NCBI GenBank assembly: GCA_963582345.1
Contig: CAUZSN010000033.1
Span: 1 to 24,760 of the forward strand
Origin: CAUZSN01 sp963582345
Lineage (GTDB): Bacteria > Planctomycetota > Planctomycetia > Planctomycetales > Planctomycetaceae
Length of the DNA stretch: 24,760 bases
Reading direction: 5' to 3'
The position numbers and the translations under genes were made by a program. Below the pieces are notes generated by a model. It saw nothing but the letters and a program-made list of their open reading frames with translations. It searched no databases and had not been told where the DNA came from. Below are positions 16,481 to 24,760 of this stretch, piece after piece (positions within the stretch are counted from its first letter, which is position 1; each line of letters starts with the position of its first letter).

Positions 16481-17929
16481 TTACTTCAGTTTGGGGACTG
16501 AAATCGGATTTCCACAGTTCTTACATTTCAATCGCTTGCCGGCGGCTGTTGAGTGGACCTTGAAGTTCTTGCCGCACTTAGCGCATTTGAGCGACATTAC
16601 TGATCCGGCTTTGCCAGAGTTCGAGGGATTTTTCGTCTTCGGAGTCGAGATTCGGCGGCTAGTATTTTTTTGGGATTTTTTTGTTCGGACCAGAGCCTGA
16701 ACGATGTCGTCGTCATCGGCCAGCGGTACCAGCGGGACGAAATTCAAATTGGACGGCACGCTATTCGTTAGAGAGCAGTTTTCCAAAGCGTCCAGAAGTT
16801 CCGTCGGCGTCTGATAGCGGTCTGCTGGCTCGATGGCCATCATCCGGTTCAGAACTACGGCGGTGGCCGCAGGGATGTCTGGATTTATCGTGCGCAGGTC
16901 GGGACGAGCTTTTGTCGCATGAGCGTACATTTTGTTCGTCAGGCTGCCTTCAGGAAACGGAGGGCTGCCGATCAGCATTTCATACCATGTGCAACCTAAC
17001 GAATAAATATCACTGCGTACGTCGGCTGATTTGCTGTCCCGCGTCTGTTCCGGAGACATGTAGTCTACCGTTCCCACTGTCGTGCCGACGCGGGTAATTC
17101 GAGTTTCCGACGACTCATCGATCAATCGTGCCAAACCCATGTCGGCTAACTTGACGGTTCCGTCGCGTGTGATCAGCAGGTTTGAGGGTTTAATGTCGCG
17201 GTGAACGATGCCTTGTTCGTAGGCGTGTCGAAGCGCTTGGGTAACCTGCTTGACGATATGCAGCGATCGTTTGATGGAAACGGAGCCGTGTTTTATGATC
17301 AACTGATCGACGTTCGTTCCTTCGACGTATTCCAAGGCAATATACAATTGCCTGTGTGCCTCGCCAGCGTCGAAAGTTTTGACGATGTTCTCATGCTGTA
17401 AGCGGGCCGCCGCTTGTGCTTCAGAATGAAAGCGTTTGACCAGAGTTAGATTCTTTGCCTTGTCTTGCGAAAGAATCTTGAGTGCCACGTTTCGCTTTAG
17501 TTGTGTATCAAAGGCCAGGTAGACAGTCCCCATCGCACCGACGCCCAGAATATTCTTGATCGCGTACTTGCCAATCGATTTTAGAACGGAACCTTTTTGT
17601 TGCGTCGTCGGGTTCCGTTTGACTGTTTCGCCCGCTGCAAGAAGTTGGAATGTCGTGCTCCCAATACGAAATTCTTGGCCGGTTGACATTGCGAACTCGT
17701 CAGGCGTTCTTCCTTGGAAGTGGATGGGATTTTGTGCCGATTCAAGTCGCCGCACTTTCAATTGTTCGTTTTCCAAAACCAATTCGGCATGCTCTTGAGC
17801 AATCTGTTCGTCCCACGGCACCGCCCAGCCGAATTTCGGTGCGTGCCCTAAACGTTGAGGCTTGCCGTTTGGGATTTTCCGCCGCCAGCTTTGCGATACA
17901 TTTGGGCCGGTGGCTACCAAATCTGTCAT
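16481..17929 (-). CDS. FHA-domain Ser/Thr protein kinase with a C-terminal zinc ribbon
   Basis: A 482-residue soluble kinase. Residues about 20-97 resemble an FHA phosphothreonine-binding domain (LGHAPKFGWAVPWD, QEHAELVLEN, FRIGSTTFQL), somewhat degenerate. The kinase domain spans about 121-385: Gly-rich loop GVGAMGTVY (129-137), Lys151 in VALKIL, Glu170, catalytic HRDIKPSN (243-250), DMGLAR (263-268, DFG variant), and MSPEQ in the activation segment. All catalytic residues are present, so it should be active. A Ser/Lys-rich linker leads to a four-Cys ribbon (Cys449, 452, 469, 472; KCAKCGKNF and KCKNCGNPISVP). No transmembrane helix is seen, unlike PknB-type receptors. An AAGGA Shine-Dalgarno precedes the ATG at 17929. 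The gene diverges from the 16S unit; its target is unknown. Confidence 0.93.
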   Translation of the reverse strand: MTDLVATGPNVSQSWRRKIPNGKPQRLGHAPKFGWAVPWDEQIAQEHAELVLENEQLKVRRLESAQNPIHFQGRTPDEFAMSTGQEFRIGSTTFQLLAAGETVKRNPTTQQKGSVLKSIGKYAIKNILGVGAMGTVYLAFDTQLKRNVALKILSQDKAKNLTLVKRFHSEAQAAARLQHENIVKTFDAGEAHRQLYIALEYVEGTNVDQLIIKHGSVSIKRSLHIVKQVTQALRHAYEQGIVHRDIKPSNLLITRDGTVKLADMGLARLIDESSETRITRVGTTVGTVDYMSPEQTRDSKSADVRSDIYSLGCTWYEMLIGSPPFPEGSLTNKMYAHATKARPDLRTINPDIPAATAVVLNRMMAIEPADRYQTPTELLDALENCSLTNSVPSNLNFVPLVPLADDDDIVQALVRTKKSQKNTSRRISTPKTKNPSNSGKAGSVMSLKCAKCGKNFKVHSTAAGKRLKCKNCGNPISVPKLK

Positions 17930-18083
17930 TCCGAAGTCCTTGAACTACGCGCGGTCAATCACATATTAGGATATACGTTTTTTTTTATACTTTCGCGGTC
18001 GATGCAAAGATTCTTATTTCGATTCATTTATCGGCTCAATATCCGTAAAAGTCTGGCAGACCGGAATTTTATTACTGAAGCCG

Positions 18084-18111
18084 TTGACACGTAAGCTGTC
18101 GTTGCTAAGAT
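18084..18111 (+). promoter_or_regulatory. Candidate 16S rRNA promoter
   Basis: A perfect TTGACA (18084-18089) is followed after 16 nt by TAAGAT (18106-18111, 4 of 6 consensus). Upstream DNA is AT-rich, including a run of nine T at 17978-17986, which could act as an UP-like element. The site lies 59 nt before the boxA-like motif and about 270 nt before the mature 16S. The rest of the 455-bp spacer 17930-18384 holds only the rRNA leader elements listed separately and the kinase 5' end. Confidence 0.5.
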
Positions 18112-18169
18112 TATAGTTCAAAATCGGAAGTCGGCCTCTGGGAAAAGTTTCTGGAGTGAGGCTTTCGTC

Positions 18170-18181
18170 TGTTCTTTGACA
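18170..18181 (+). promoter_or_regulatory. boxA-like antitermination site in the rRNA leader
   Basis: The sequence TGTTCTTTGACA matches the boxA consensus of bacterial rRNA leaders (TGCTCTTTAACA) at 10 of 12 positions and sits between the candidate promoter and the 16S gene, where NusB/NusE binding is expected. The embedded TTGACA could be misread as a -35 box, but no fitting -10 follows at 15-19 nt. Confidence 0.6.
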
Positions 18182-18324
18182 ATTTGGTTGGTGGCCTTTG
18201 AGACGAGTTAGCCTTGTTTTCGAGATCGTCGAATTTATGGCAGGCTTACAGTTTGCCGGTGCGGTTTGACCGACCGCACCACCAGCATCAACTTTTGGTT
18301 TGCTTTGATGTCAGCTCGGTTTTC

Positions 18325-18356
18325 GCGAGTTCTCCCGTTGTTTCGGGAGCAGCTCG
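18325..18356 (+). other. rRNA leader hairpin
   Basis: CTCCCG (18332-18337) pairs perfectly with CGGGAG (18344-18349) around a TTGTTT loop, and the outer CGAG (18325-18328) can pair with CTCG (18353-18356). It ends about 30 nt before the mature 16S 5' end, so a role in pre-rRNA folding or processing is likely. Confidence 0.5.
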
Positions 18357-18384
18357 AGGATTTGCCGGGTTTGACCTAGGCATT

Positions 18385-19986
<1,602 letters not shown>

Positions 19987-20007
19987 TCTAACGATCCACT
20001 GGAGAAA

Positions 20008-20069
20008 CGGTCTTTGGACCGAAGCTCTGGTACTGTCAATCGACGAACTTTGATCAAGTTGACTCGTCG
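20008..20069 (+). other. Hairpins in the 16S 3' trailer
   Basis: Two stem-loops lie between the 16S 3' end and the terminator. CGGTC (20008-20012) pairs with GACCG (20017-20021). CGACGA plus ACTT (20041-20050) pairs with AAGT (20056-20059) and TCGTCG (20064-20069), with a 5-nt loop and a 4-nt bulge. They probably shape pre-16S processing. No tRNA is embedded in this spacer. Confidence 0.55.
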
Positions 20070-20096
20070 GGCCGCCAGCCATTTTGAACATAGAAG

Positions 20097-20132
20097 ACCC
20101 TGCCTATCCAGAGCGACAGGCAGGGTTTTTTT
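20097..20132 (+). terminator. Intrinsic terminator of the 16S unit
   Basis: ACCCTGCCT (20097-20105) and AGGCAGGGT (20118-20126) form a perfect 9-bp GC-rich stem, followed directly by a run of T (20126-20132). It is about 120 nt after the 16S end, so the 16S is transcribed without 23S or 5S. Confidence 0.92.
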
Positions 20133-20717
20133 ATGCGCTGCCGATCTGGACGACTCATAAACCCTTTTCAAAAAGGAAACCCGGCTCCTGCTCCAACCCA
20201 GATTTCCGTTTTCCGCATTTTTCGTAATTTTTGGAGCTGTTTCTACAGCATTCGGTTCTAGTGAAAAAAATTGTTCTGGAGGTCGTAGAACCGTTTGCAC
20301 TATTGATCATTCAGGCCAAGTTTTCCGTAATAGTTCAGAAGGCGTCCGCGTGCCTTTTCCTTGGCAAGCTTCTAACCCACCGCCTAGCTTTCACGTTTTG
20401 GCGGTGTCAATCTTGCGCGGTTGCGTCTGTGTAGCTCTGGTTTAGAATTGACATTGTTAGCATGCAGTCGGTCAACATAAAAAGGCAACTTGCCCGAGTC
20501 ACCACTGATCTTCTTGTCTAATATTAACGTCGTTGCTCCTCCATACACTTACTCCGTCAATCTGTTGAGCTCGCCCACATTTCACTTGCGGCTTGTCTTA
20601 CATGGTGCAAATGTGTCGGTGCCATCTCAAGAAAAAAGCGATTTTCTCGGAAAGTCACCGGAATTCTCGTCGACACGTGATGATCAAAATCTTCACTCGT
20701 TCATCATCGATTGATCA
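20133..20717. other. Gene-poor spacer between the 16S terminator and glmS
   Basis: No convincing gene is visible in these 585 bp: the open frames are short, overlap on both strands and lack protein-like character. Structure seen: a hairpin with stem CACCGCC (20378-20384) and GGCGGTG (20400-20406) around a 15-nt loop, with no T run after it, and the start of the inverted repeat at 20677-20721. No tRNA, 5S, SRP RNA or 6S RNA could be recognised. Confidence 0.6.
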
Positions 20718-20721
20718 TCAC
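20677..20721. repeat. 11-bp perfect inverted repeat spanning the glmS stop codon
   Basis: GTGATGATCAA (20677-20687) and TTGATCATCAC (20711-20721) are exact inverted copies with a 23-nt spacer. The right arm contains the glmS stop codon (20718-20720), so the glmS mRNA could fold its last codon and 3' end into an 11-bp stem. No T run follows on the minus strand, so it is not a standard terminator; mRNA end protection or a binding site are alternatives. Confidence 0.65.
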
Positions 20722-22580
20722 TCAACTGTCACGCTTTTGGCCAGGTTGCGTGGGCGGTCGACGTTGCAACCTCGTAAGACAGCAATCTCGTATGCCAACA
20801 GTTGTAGCGGAATTGCGGTCACCAAAGGCTGCAGGAAGTCCTCAACGTCGGGAACGTAGATGACGTCATCGGCCGTGTTAGAGATTTTGTCATCGCCTTC
20901 GCAGGCAATGGCGATGACCGGCCCTTTGCGGGCTTTGACTTCTTCCAAGTTGCTGATCACCTTGGGATAGATGCCACCTCGTGGAATGACGAAGACGCTG
21001 GGAGTGTTGTTGTCTACTAACGCGATCGGTCCGTGCTTCATTTCAGCAGCCGGGTAGCCTTCAGCGTGAATGTAGCTGATTTCCTTCAGCTTCAGTGCGC
21101 CTTCCAATGCAACGGGGAAGTTGTATAGGCGCCCCAAGTACAGAAAATTATTTAGCGTGTGATATTTCTGCGCAACTTGTTTGACGGCATCGTAACACTC
21201 CAGAGTTTTGCGCAGTATATCAGGCATCGCCTTCAATTTTTCGATCATGTAGGTTCCGGCCGGAAACGAAAGATGTCGCATTCGACCTAGATACAATGCC
21301 AAGAGGGTCAGCACTGTAATTTGGGAGGTGAACGCCTTAGTCGAAGCGACACCGATTTCGGGACCAGCATGCAGATAGACTCCCCCATCGGCCTCGCGGG
21401 CGATGGTCGACCCGACGACGTTACAGATGGCCAGTGTTGGGTGGCCTTTGCGTTTGCACTCTCGCATTGCCGCAAGCGTGTCAGCCGTCTCGCCGCTTTG
21501 TGTGATCGCAAAGATCATCGTTCGCCCGGTCAACGGCGGATTGCGATATCGCAACTCGCTGGCATACTCGACTTCGGTAGGAATGCGAGTGAACTCTTCA
21601 AGTAGGTATTCGCCGACCAGTCCGGCATGCCAACTCGTTCCGCAGGCAGCCAAGACGATCCGATCGATATTTCGCAGTTGTTGTGGGTCCAGGTTGAGCC
21701 CGCCGAATTTCGCGGTCGCCTCATCTTCATCCAGGCGACCGCGCAGTGCATTTTCAACCGCGGTGGGCTGCTCAAAAATTTCTTTCAGCATGTAGTGCTC
21801 AAAGTCGCCGAGATCAGCAACCGTCAAGACCTGTTGGATAGTCTGGATCGACGGCGACAAGTAGCCCGTATCACGGTGCATCAACTGCATTTCGTCCGGA
21901 GTCATGACAGACATCTCGTGATCAGAAAGATAGACGACGTCTTCCGTGTATCCCACGAGCGGTCCGGCATCGCTGGCCACAAAATACTCGCCTTGACCAA
22001 TTCCGATGACCAACGGGCTGCCGAACTTTGCCGAGATCAGTAGATCTGGAAAATCACGGAAAAGAATCGCCAGACCGTAGGTCCCCTTGAATTTCGGCAA
22101 TGCAGCATCAACAGCTGCCACGTACGTTTGTTGATTTTCAGGACTCGCGCCAAGTTGCAGTTGCTTGTCTAAATGATAGGCGATCAAGTGAGCGATGACT
22201 TCCGTATCGCTAGTCGAGCGAAAGACGTAACCAAACTCTTGTAATTGGTCCCGCAATGCTGAGTGATTCTCGATCACCCCGTTATGGACGACGACGACTT
22301 CACCGTTTCCACCGACGTGCGGATGGGCGTTGACGTCGTTTGTTTCACCGTGAGTGGCCCAACGAGTGTGTCCGATGCCCAGGGTTCCCTCAACCGGATT
22401 CAACTCGACAAGAGTTGCTAATTCCTGTACTCGGCCCGTTTTTTTGCGAATCGAAATTTCGCCATCATGCGTTACAGCAATGCCTGCGCTGTCGTAGCCT
22501 CGGTATTCCAGCCGGTGCAACCCTTCCAACAATAGGTTGGTTGCATCACGATATCCCACATATCCAACGATTCCACACAT
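20718..22580 (-). CDS. glmS: Glutamine--fructose-6-phosphate aminotransferase (isomerizing)
   Basis: Makes glucosamine 6-phosphate from fructose 6-phosphate and glutamine, the entry to UDP-GlcNAc for cell wall and lipopolysaccharide. The 620 residues fit the family (about 608-625). The N-terminal glutaminase domain begins MCGIVGYVG with nucleophile Cys2 and has HTRWATHGETNDVNAHPH and VVHNGVIENH. Two SIS domains follow: ACGTSWHAGLVGEYLLEE, ITQSGETADTLAAM and GVASTKAFTSQ in the first, EGALKLKEISYIHAEGYPA and EMKHGPIAL in the second. The C terminus, PRNLAKSVTVE, is the canonical tail that covers the active site. Its own leader has no glmS-ribozyme core that I can recognise. A perfect palindrome lies 53 bp upstream of the start, and an inverted repeat covers the stop codon. 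Confidence 0.98.
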   Translation of the reverse strand: MCGIVGYVGYRDATNLLLEGLHRLEYRGYDSAGIAVTHDGEISIRKKTGRVQELATLVELNPVEGTLGIGHTRWATHGETNDVNAHPHVGGNGEVVVVHNGVIENHSALRDQLQEFGYVFRSTSDTEVIAHLIAYHLDKQLQLGASPENQQTYVAAVDAALPKFKGTYGLAILFRDFPDLLISAKFGSPLVIGIGQGEYFVASDAGPLVGYTEDVVYLSDHEMSVMTPDEMQLMHRDTGYLSPSIQTIQQVLTVADLGDFEHYMLKEIFEQPTAVENALRGRLDEDEATAKFGGLNLDPQQLRNIDRIVLAACGTSWHAGLVGEYLLEEFTRIPTEVEYASELRYRNPPLTGRTMIFAITQSGETADTLAAMRECKRKGHPTLAICNVVGSTIAREADGGVYLHAGPEIGVASTKAFTSQITVLTLLALYLGRMRHLSFPAGTYMIEKLKAMPDILRKTLECYDAVKQVAQKYHTLNNFLYLGRLYNFPVALEGALKLKEISYIHAEGYPAAEMKHGPIALVDNNTPSVFVIPRGGIYPKVISNLEEVKARKGPVIAIACEGDDKISNTADDVIYVPDVEDFLQPLVTAIPLQLLAYEIAVLRGCNVDRPRNLAKSVTVE

Positions 22581-22633
22581 TTCGATCAGGTTTCGTCGTT
22601 AACGCAGTGATTCAAATGCCGCGTTGTTGCTGA

Positions 22634-22651
22634 CACACCTCGCGAGGTGTG
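22634..22651. promoter_or_regulatory. 18-bp perfect palindrome upstream of glmS
   Basis: CACACCTCGCGAGGTGTG is identical to its reverse complement. It ends 53 bp upstream of the glmS start codon, a usual place for an operator or promoter-proximal site. Lacking a loop, it is more like a dimeric regulator site than an RNA hairpin. No regulator gene is adjacent. Confidence 0.5.
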
Positions 22652-22664
22652 CAAACGGAACACC

Positions 22665-22678
22665 CGTTGCAGGCAACG
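22665..22678. repeat. Short inverted repeat next to the glmS palindrome
   Basis: CGTTGC (22665-22670) and GCAACG (22673-22678) are exact inverted copies around AG, 13 bp beyond the 18-bp palindrome. The two symmetrical elements are placed side by side in the glmS upstream region, which suggests a compound regulatory site, but this is inference. Confidence 0.4.
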
Positions 22679-23359
22679 TAGTTTGTGTCGCGGTTATCAA
22701 CAGCCGCGCATGCGTCTGCCAAGAGATTCGAAGATAGCAATGGAAACTGTCCAAGTGGGGACCTGGTCGTTGGAAAAGGGTCACCTTTCGAGCAGTCGGT
22801 GGAAAGCGATCTTCGCAACAGCCTCGGTAGCCAAGAAGGACCGCAGTTGGAACGTAGCAGAAAACCATAACGCAAGTCAATGTGGTTGAACGCACGACTG
22901 ACGTCGTTTGGTGTCGATGGTAGTTGTACAACATTTCGCGGTCTTCGTCGCCAAGATCATCTCTTATTCGTTCCACGAACTGGTCAAAAAAAATTTCTGG
23001 CGCCTCGCAGCTTGCCCATCTTGTTGATTCAAGGTCGCAAGTGACCACGTTATTTTTAAAATTCTCAAAAATTCGGACGAAGGGCTGCAAGAAGCTGTTC
23101 AGTTCAATCCGCCTCCGACTACACAGCTTGACCAGGCAATGATGTACCTATCTACGTTTTTCATGGTTACGTTTCATATGGACTTGAGCCAGATTTCTCT
23201 GTTTAATCTCGACCCGCAGGCTTACACGACATCAACCTTAGCCAGGCATGACGAAGCATTTCGAGTTGAGCAATATGGCACGAGTACGGGAAATACGGAA
23301 ATCCGGTTGCGCTGTCTCTATCGGACTCATTCATCAAACATTGGGACAAGGTTGTTGTT

Positions 23360-24760
23360 GTGGATAATTTCGCGAGAGTGTTTCCATTCCTGTGGCCATA
23401 CCGGCGCAAGCTCTTGTTGTCTGTGATTTTTGCATTGCTGGTTGCCTTGTTCTGGGGGGCTAATCTGTCACTTACGTTTCCGATCGTCAAAGTCCTCATG
23501 CAGGACAAAAATCTGGTTGACTCATTGGACGAAGAAATCGGTGCACTAGAAAAAGAGCTTCCCAAACTCAATGAGCGGCTGCAACAAGTGGATGACGAAT
23601 ATGGCACGCCTCCGCAAAGGAGAGGGATGTTCGATCGTGGCGAAGAATCCTCCGAAAAAGCCAAACATGAAGCGCGTCGGCTTAGTGAACTGAGCGACGC
23701 CTCGCAGCGACTAATGGTCTTGAAATGGGTCAAGTCGTATGTGATGCCTTGGGTGCCGCGCGACAAATTCGATACGCTGGCACTGTTATTCGGCATTCTA
23801 ATATTCGCCACCTTGCTGAAAGGCATTGCTATCTTTGTTCAAGACGTGTTGATCGGCAGCGTGGTTGAACTGGGAGTCATGGGGATTCGCAAGGAATGTT
23901 ACCGCCAGACGTTGGCACTCGACTACCAATCGCTGTCGATGAAGGGCACGGCCGAATTGATGTCACGCTTTACGAATGACGTCAACGTAATGTCAAGTGG
24001 GCTGTTATTGCTCGGCGGCAAAGTGATTCGCGAGCCTCTAAAAGCCACGGTATGCATCCTCATTGCTTTCTGGGTGAATTGGCGACTGACGGTCGTGTCG
24101 TTGTTATTCGTTCCGATGATGGGTGCAGTTTTTTATCGGTATGGAAAAATTCTGAAACGGGCCAGCCATCGAATGATGGAGAGCATGTCACGCATTTACA
24201 AGTCGCTGGAAGAGACGTTTGCTGCGACGAAGATCATGATTGCTTTTGACGCGGGACGAAGGCATCGACAACGCTTCCATCGAGAGAACAGGGAGTATTA
24301 CGGTAAGGCCATGAAGGTTGTCCAAGTCGATGCTCTTACCAGCCCGACCACGGAACTGTTGGGGATGCTATCGATTTGCATTGCCTTGTTGCCAGGGGCC
24401 TATCTTGTCTTGCGCGACACGACTCACATTTGGGGTGTTCGATTGTCAACGGCTCCGATGAGTGTTTCCCAGCTAATGTTGTTGTATAGTCTGCTGGCAG
24501 GCACGATTGATCCCATTCGCAAACTGTCTTCGGTGTATGCGAAATTGAAGCGGTCAGCGGCTGGGGCGGATCGCATTTTCGCGCTAATTGATCAACCGTC
24601 GTTGGTCAAACAATCTGCCGATCCACTGCCACTTCCTCGACCTGCAAATTCGGTCACATTCAAGAAAATTAGCTTCACGTATGCGGCCAACAACGGAAAT
24701 GGCCATGACAGGCAACCGGCTTTGGATGGGGTCAGCTTGAAGGTGAGTGCGGGCGAAGTT
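23360..24760 (+). CDS. ABC exporter, MsbA-like, N-terminal part (cut by window end)
   Basis: The first 467 codons of a fused permease-ATPase exporter, open to the window edge. TM1 is at about 19-40 and TM2 at about 138-160, with further helices near 228-260 (ATVCILIAFWVNWRLTVVSL) and 345-365. GTAELMSRFTNDVNVMSSG (197-215) and YKSLEETFAATKIMIAFDAG are typical of lipid and multidrug exporter permeases. The nucleotide-binding domain begins at VTFKKISFTY, and the window stops just before Walker A. Residues about 50-135 are a charged, coiled-coil-like insertion between TM1 and TM2. No ATG fits; the frame opens at 23270, and GTG at 23360 has AAGG 8 nt upstream, while GTG at 23378 is an alternative. 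The substrate is unknown; lipid A or lipid flipping is one possibility. Confidence 0.88.
   Translation, partial: MDNFARVFPFLWPYRRKLLLSVIFALLVALFWGANLSLTFPIVKVLMQDKNLVDSLDEEIGALEKELPKLNERLQQVDDEYGTPPQRRGMFDRGEESSEKAKHEARRLSELSDASQRLMVLKWVKSYVMPWVPRDKFDTLALLFGILIFATLLKGIAIFVQDVLIGSVVELGVMGIRKECYRQTLALDYQSLSMKGTAELMSRFTNDVNVMSSGLLLLGGKVIREPLKATVCILIAFWVNWRLTVVSLLFVPMMGAVFYRYGKILKRASHRMMESMSRIYKSLEETFAATKIMIAFDAGRRHRQRFHRENREYYGKAMKVVQVDALTSPTTELLGMLSICIALLPGAYLVLRDTTHIWGVRLSTAPMSVSQLMLLYSLLAGTIDPIRKLSSVYAKLKRSAAGADRIFALIDQPSLVKQSADPLPLPRPANSVTFKKISFTYAANNGNGHDRQPALDGVSLKVSAGEV

Larger units (their letters stand above)
22581..23359. other. Divergent spacer between glmS and the ABC exporter
   Basis: A 779-bp region carrying the 5' ends of both flanking genes. 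Clear structures are the palindrome at 22634-22651 and the inverted repeat at 22665-22678. One minus-strand frame, 22599-23090, could encode 163 residues from a TTG codon and ends 18 bp before glmS. Part of it looks amphipathic (EIFFDQFVERIRDDLGDEDR), but it is rich in Cys, Arg and Thr, has no known domain, and overlaps both repeats; I do not call it a gene. No tRNA or known riboswitch is seen. Confidence 0.5.

Noticed and set aside
20448..20453. TTGACA that could be a promoter in the spacer after the 16S
   Set aside because: The next -10-like sequence (CATAAA) is 21 nt away and there is no gene downstream on the plus strand for it to drive.
23102..23110. GTTCAATCC, similar to a tRNA T-loop
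   Set aside because: The flanking bases cannot form a T stem, and no acceptor, D or anticodon arm is present.
20133..24760. 23S, 5S or tRNA genes after the 16S
   Set aside because: Searched by eye for conserved rRNA and T-arm sequences; none were found, and protein genes fill most of the region.

Overview
The window is chromosomal DNA from a member of the Planctomycetota, most likely a Pirellulaceae-type organism. Four things point this way. The 16S rRNA gene has planctomycete-type signature stretches. That 16S gene stands alone, with its own terminator and no 23S, 5S or tRNA gene behind it; unlinked rRNA genes are known from Pirellula and relatives. A soluble FHA-kinase-zinc-ribbon protein is present, of a kind common in this phylum. 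A metallo-beta-lactamase-fold protein carries a variant metal motif that I recall from planctomycete homologues. Genes use mixed ATG and GTG starts, and Shine-Dalgarno sequences are often weak. I see no mobile element, phage gene, CRISPR array or tRNA gene, and apart from the gene cut by the right edge every gene looks intact.

Layout. 42-2297 (+) is an RND/MMPL (Patched-like) membrane exporter, facing proC (2441-3271, -), which makes proline. Divergent from proC, 3543-5908 (+) is a two-gene transport unit: a small two-helix membrane protein (YhdT/DUF997-like) overlaps by ATGA a sodium:solute symporter that has a large extra domain inserted in one loop. From 14365 down to 6093 six genes run on the minus strand: a ClpP-like protein, carB (pyrimidine and arginine precursor), a Maf-type nucleotide pyrophosphatase, hemW, an MBL-fold hydrolase and a DAHP synthase (entry to aromatic amino acids). 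The last two are 27 bp apart and look co-transcribed.

Divergent from the ClpP-like gene is aspS (14684-16477, +), which meets the kinase gene (16481-17929, -) tail to tail with only 3 bp between stop codons. The kinase gene diverges from the 16S rRNA transcription unit: candidate promoter near 18084, boxA near 18170, leader hairpin, 16S at about 18385-19978, trailer hairpins, and a strong intrinsic terminator at 20097-20132. The 16S gene is long (about 1.59 kb) because helix 6 near the 5' end is expanded into a long hairpin.

A 585-bp stretch without a recognised gene follows, then glmS (20718-22580, -), with an 11-bp inverted repeat over its stop codon and an 18-bp perfect palindrome 53 bp upstream of its start. 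After a 779-bp gap, a GTG-started ABC exporter gene (23360 onward, +) with a periplasmic coiled-coil insertion runs off the right edge.

The genes are mostly core metabolism and information processing, with no sign of a single shared pathway. The unusual items are variant catalytic motifs (MBL, ClpP-like, Maf), inserted domains (symporter, ABC exporter), the 16S helix-6 expansion with its solitary rRNA unit, and the inverted repeats around glmS. I did not find evidence strong enough to claim a wholly new system.
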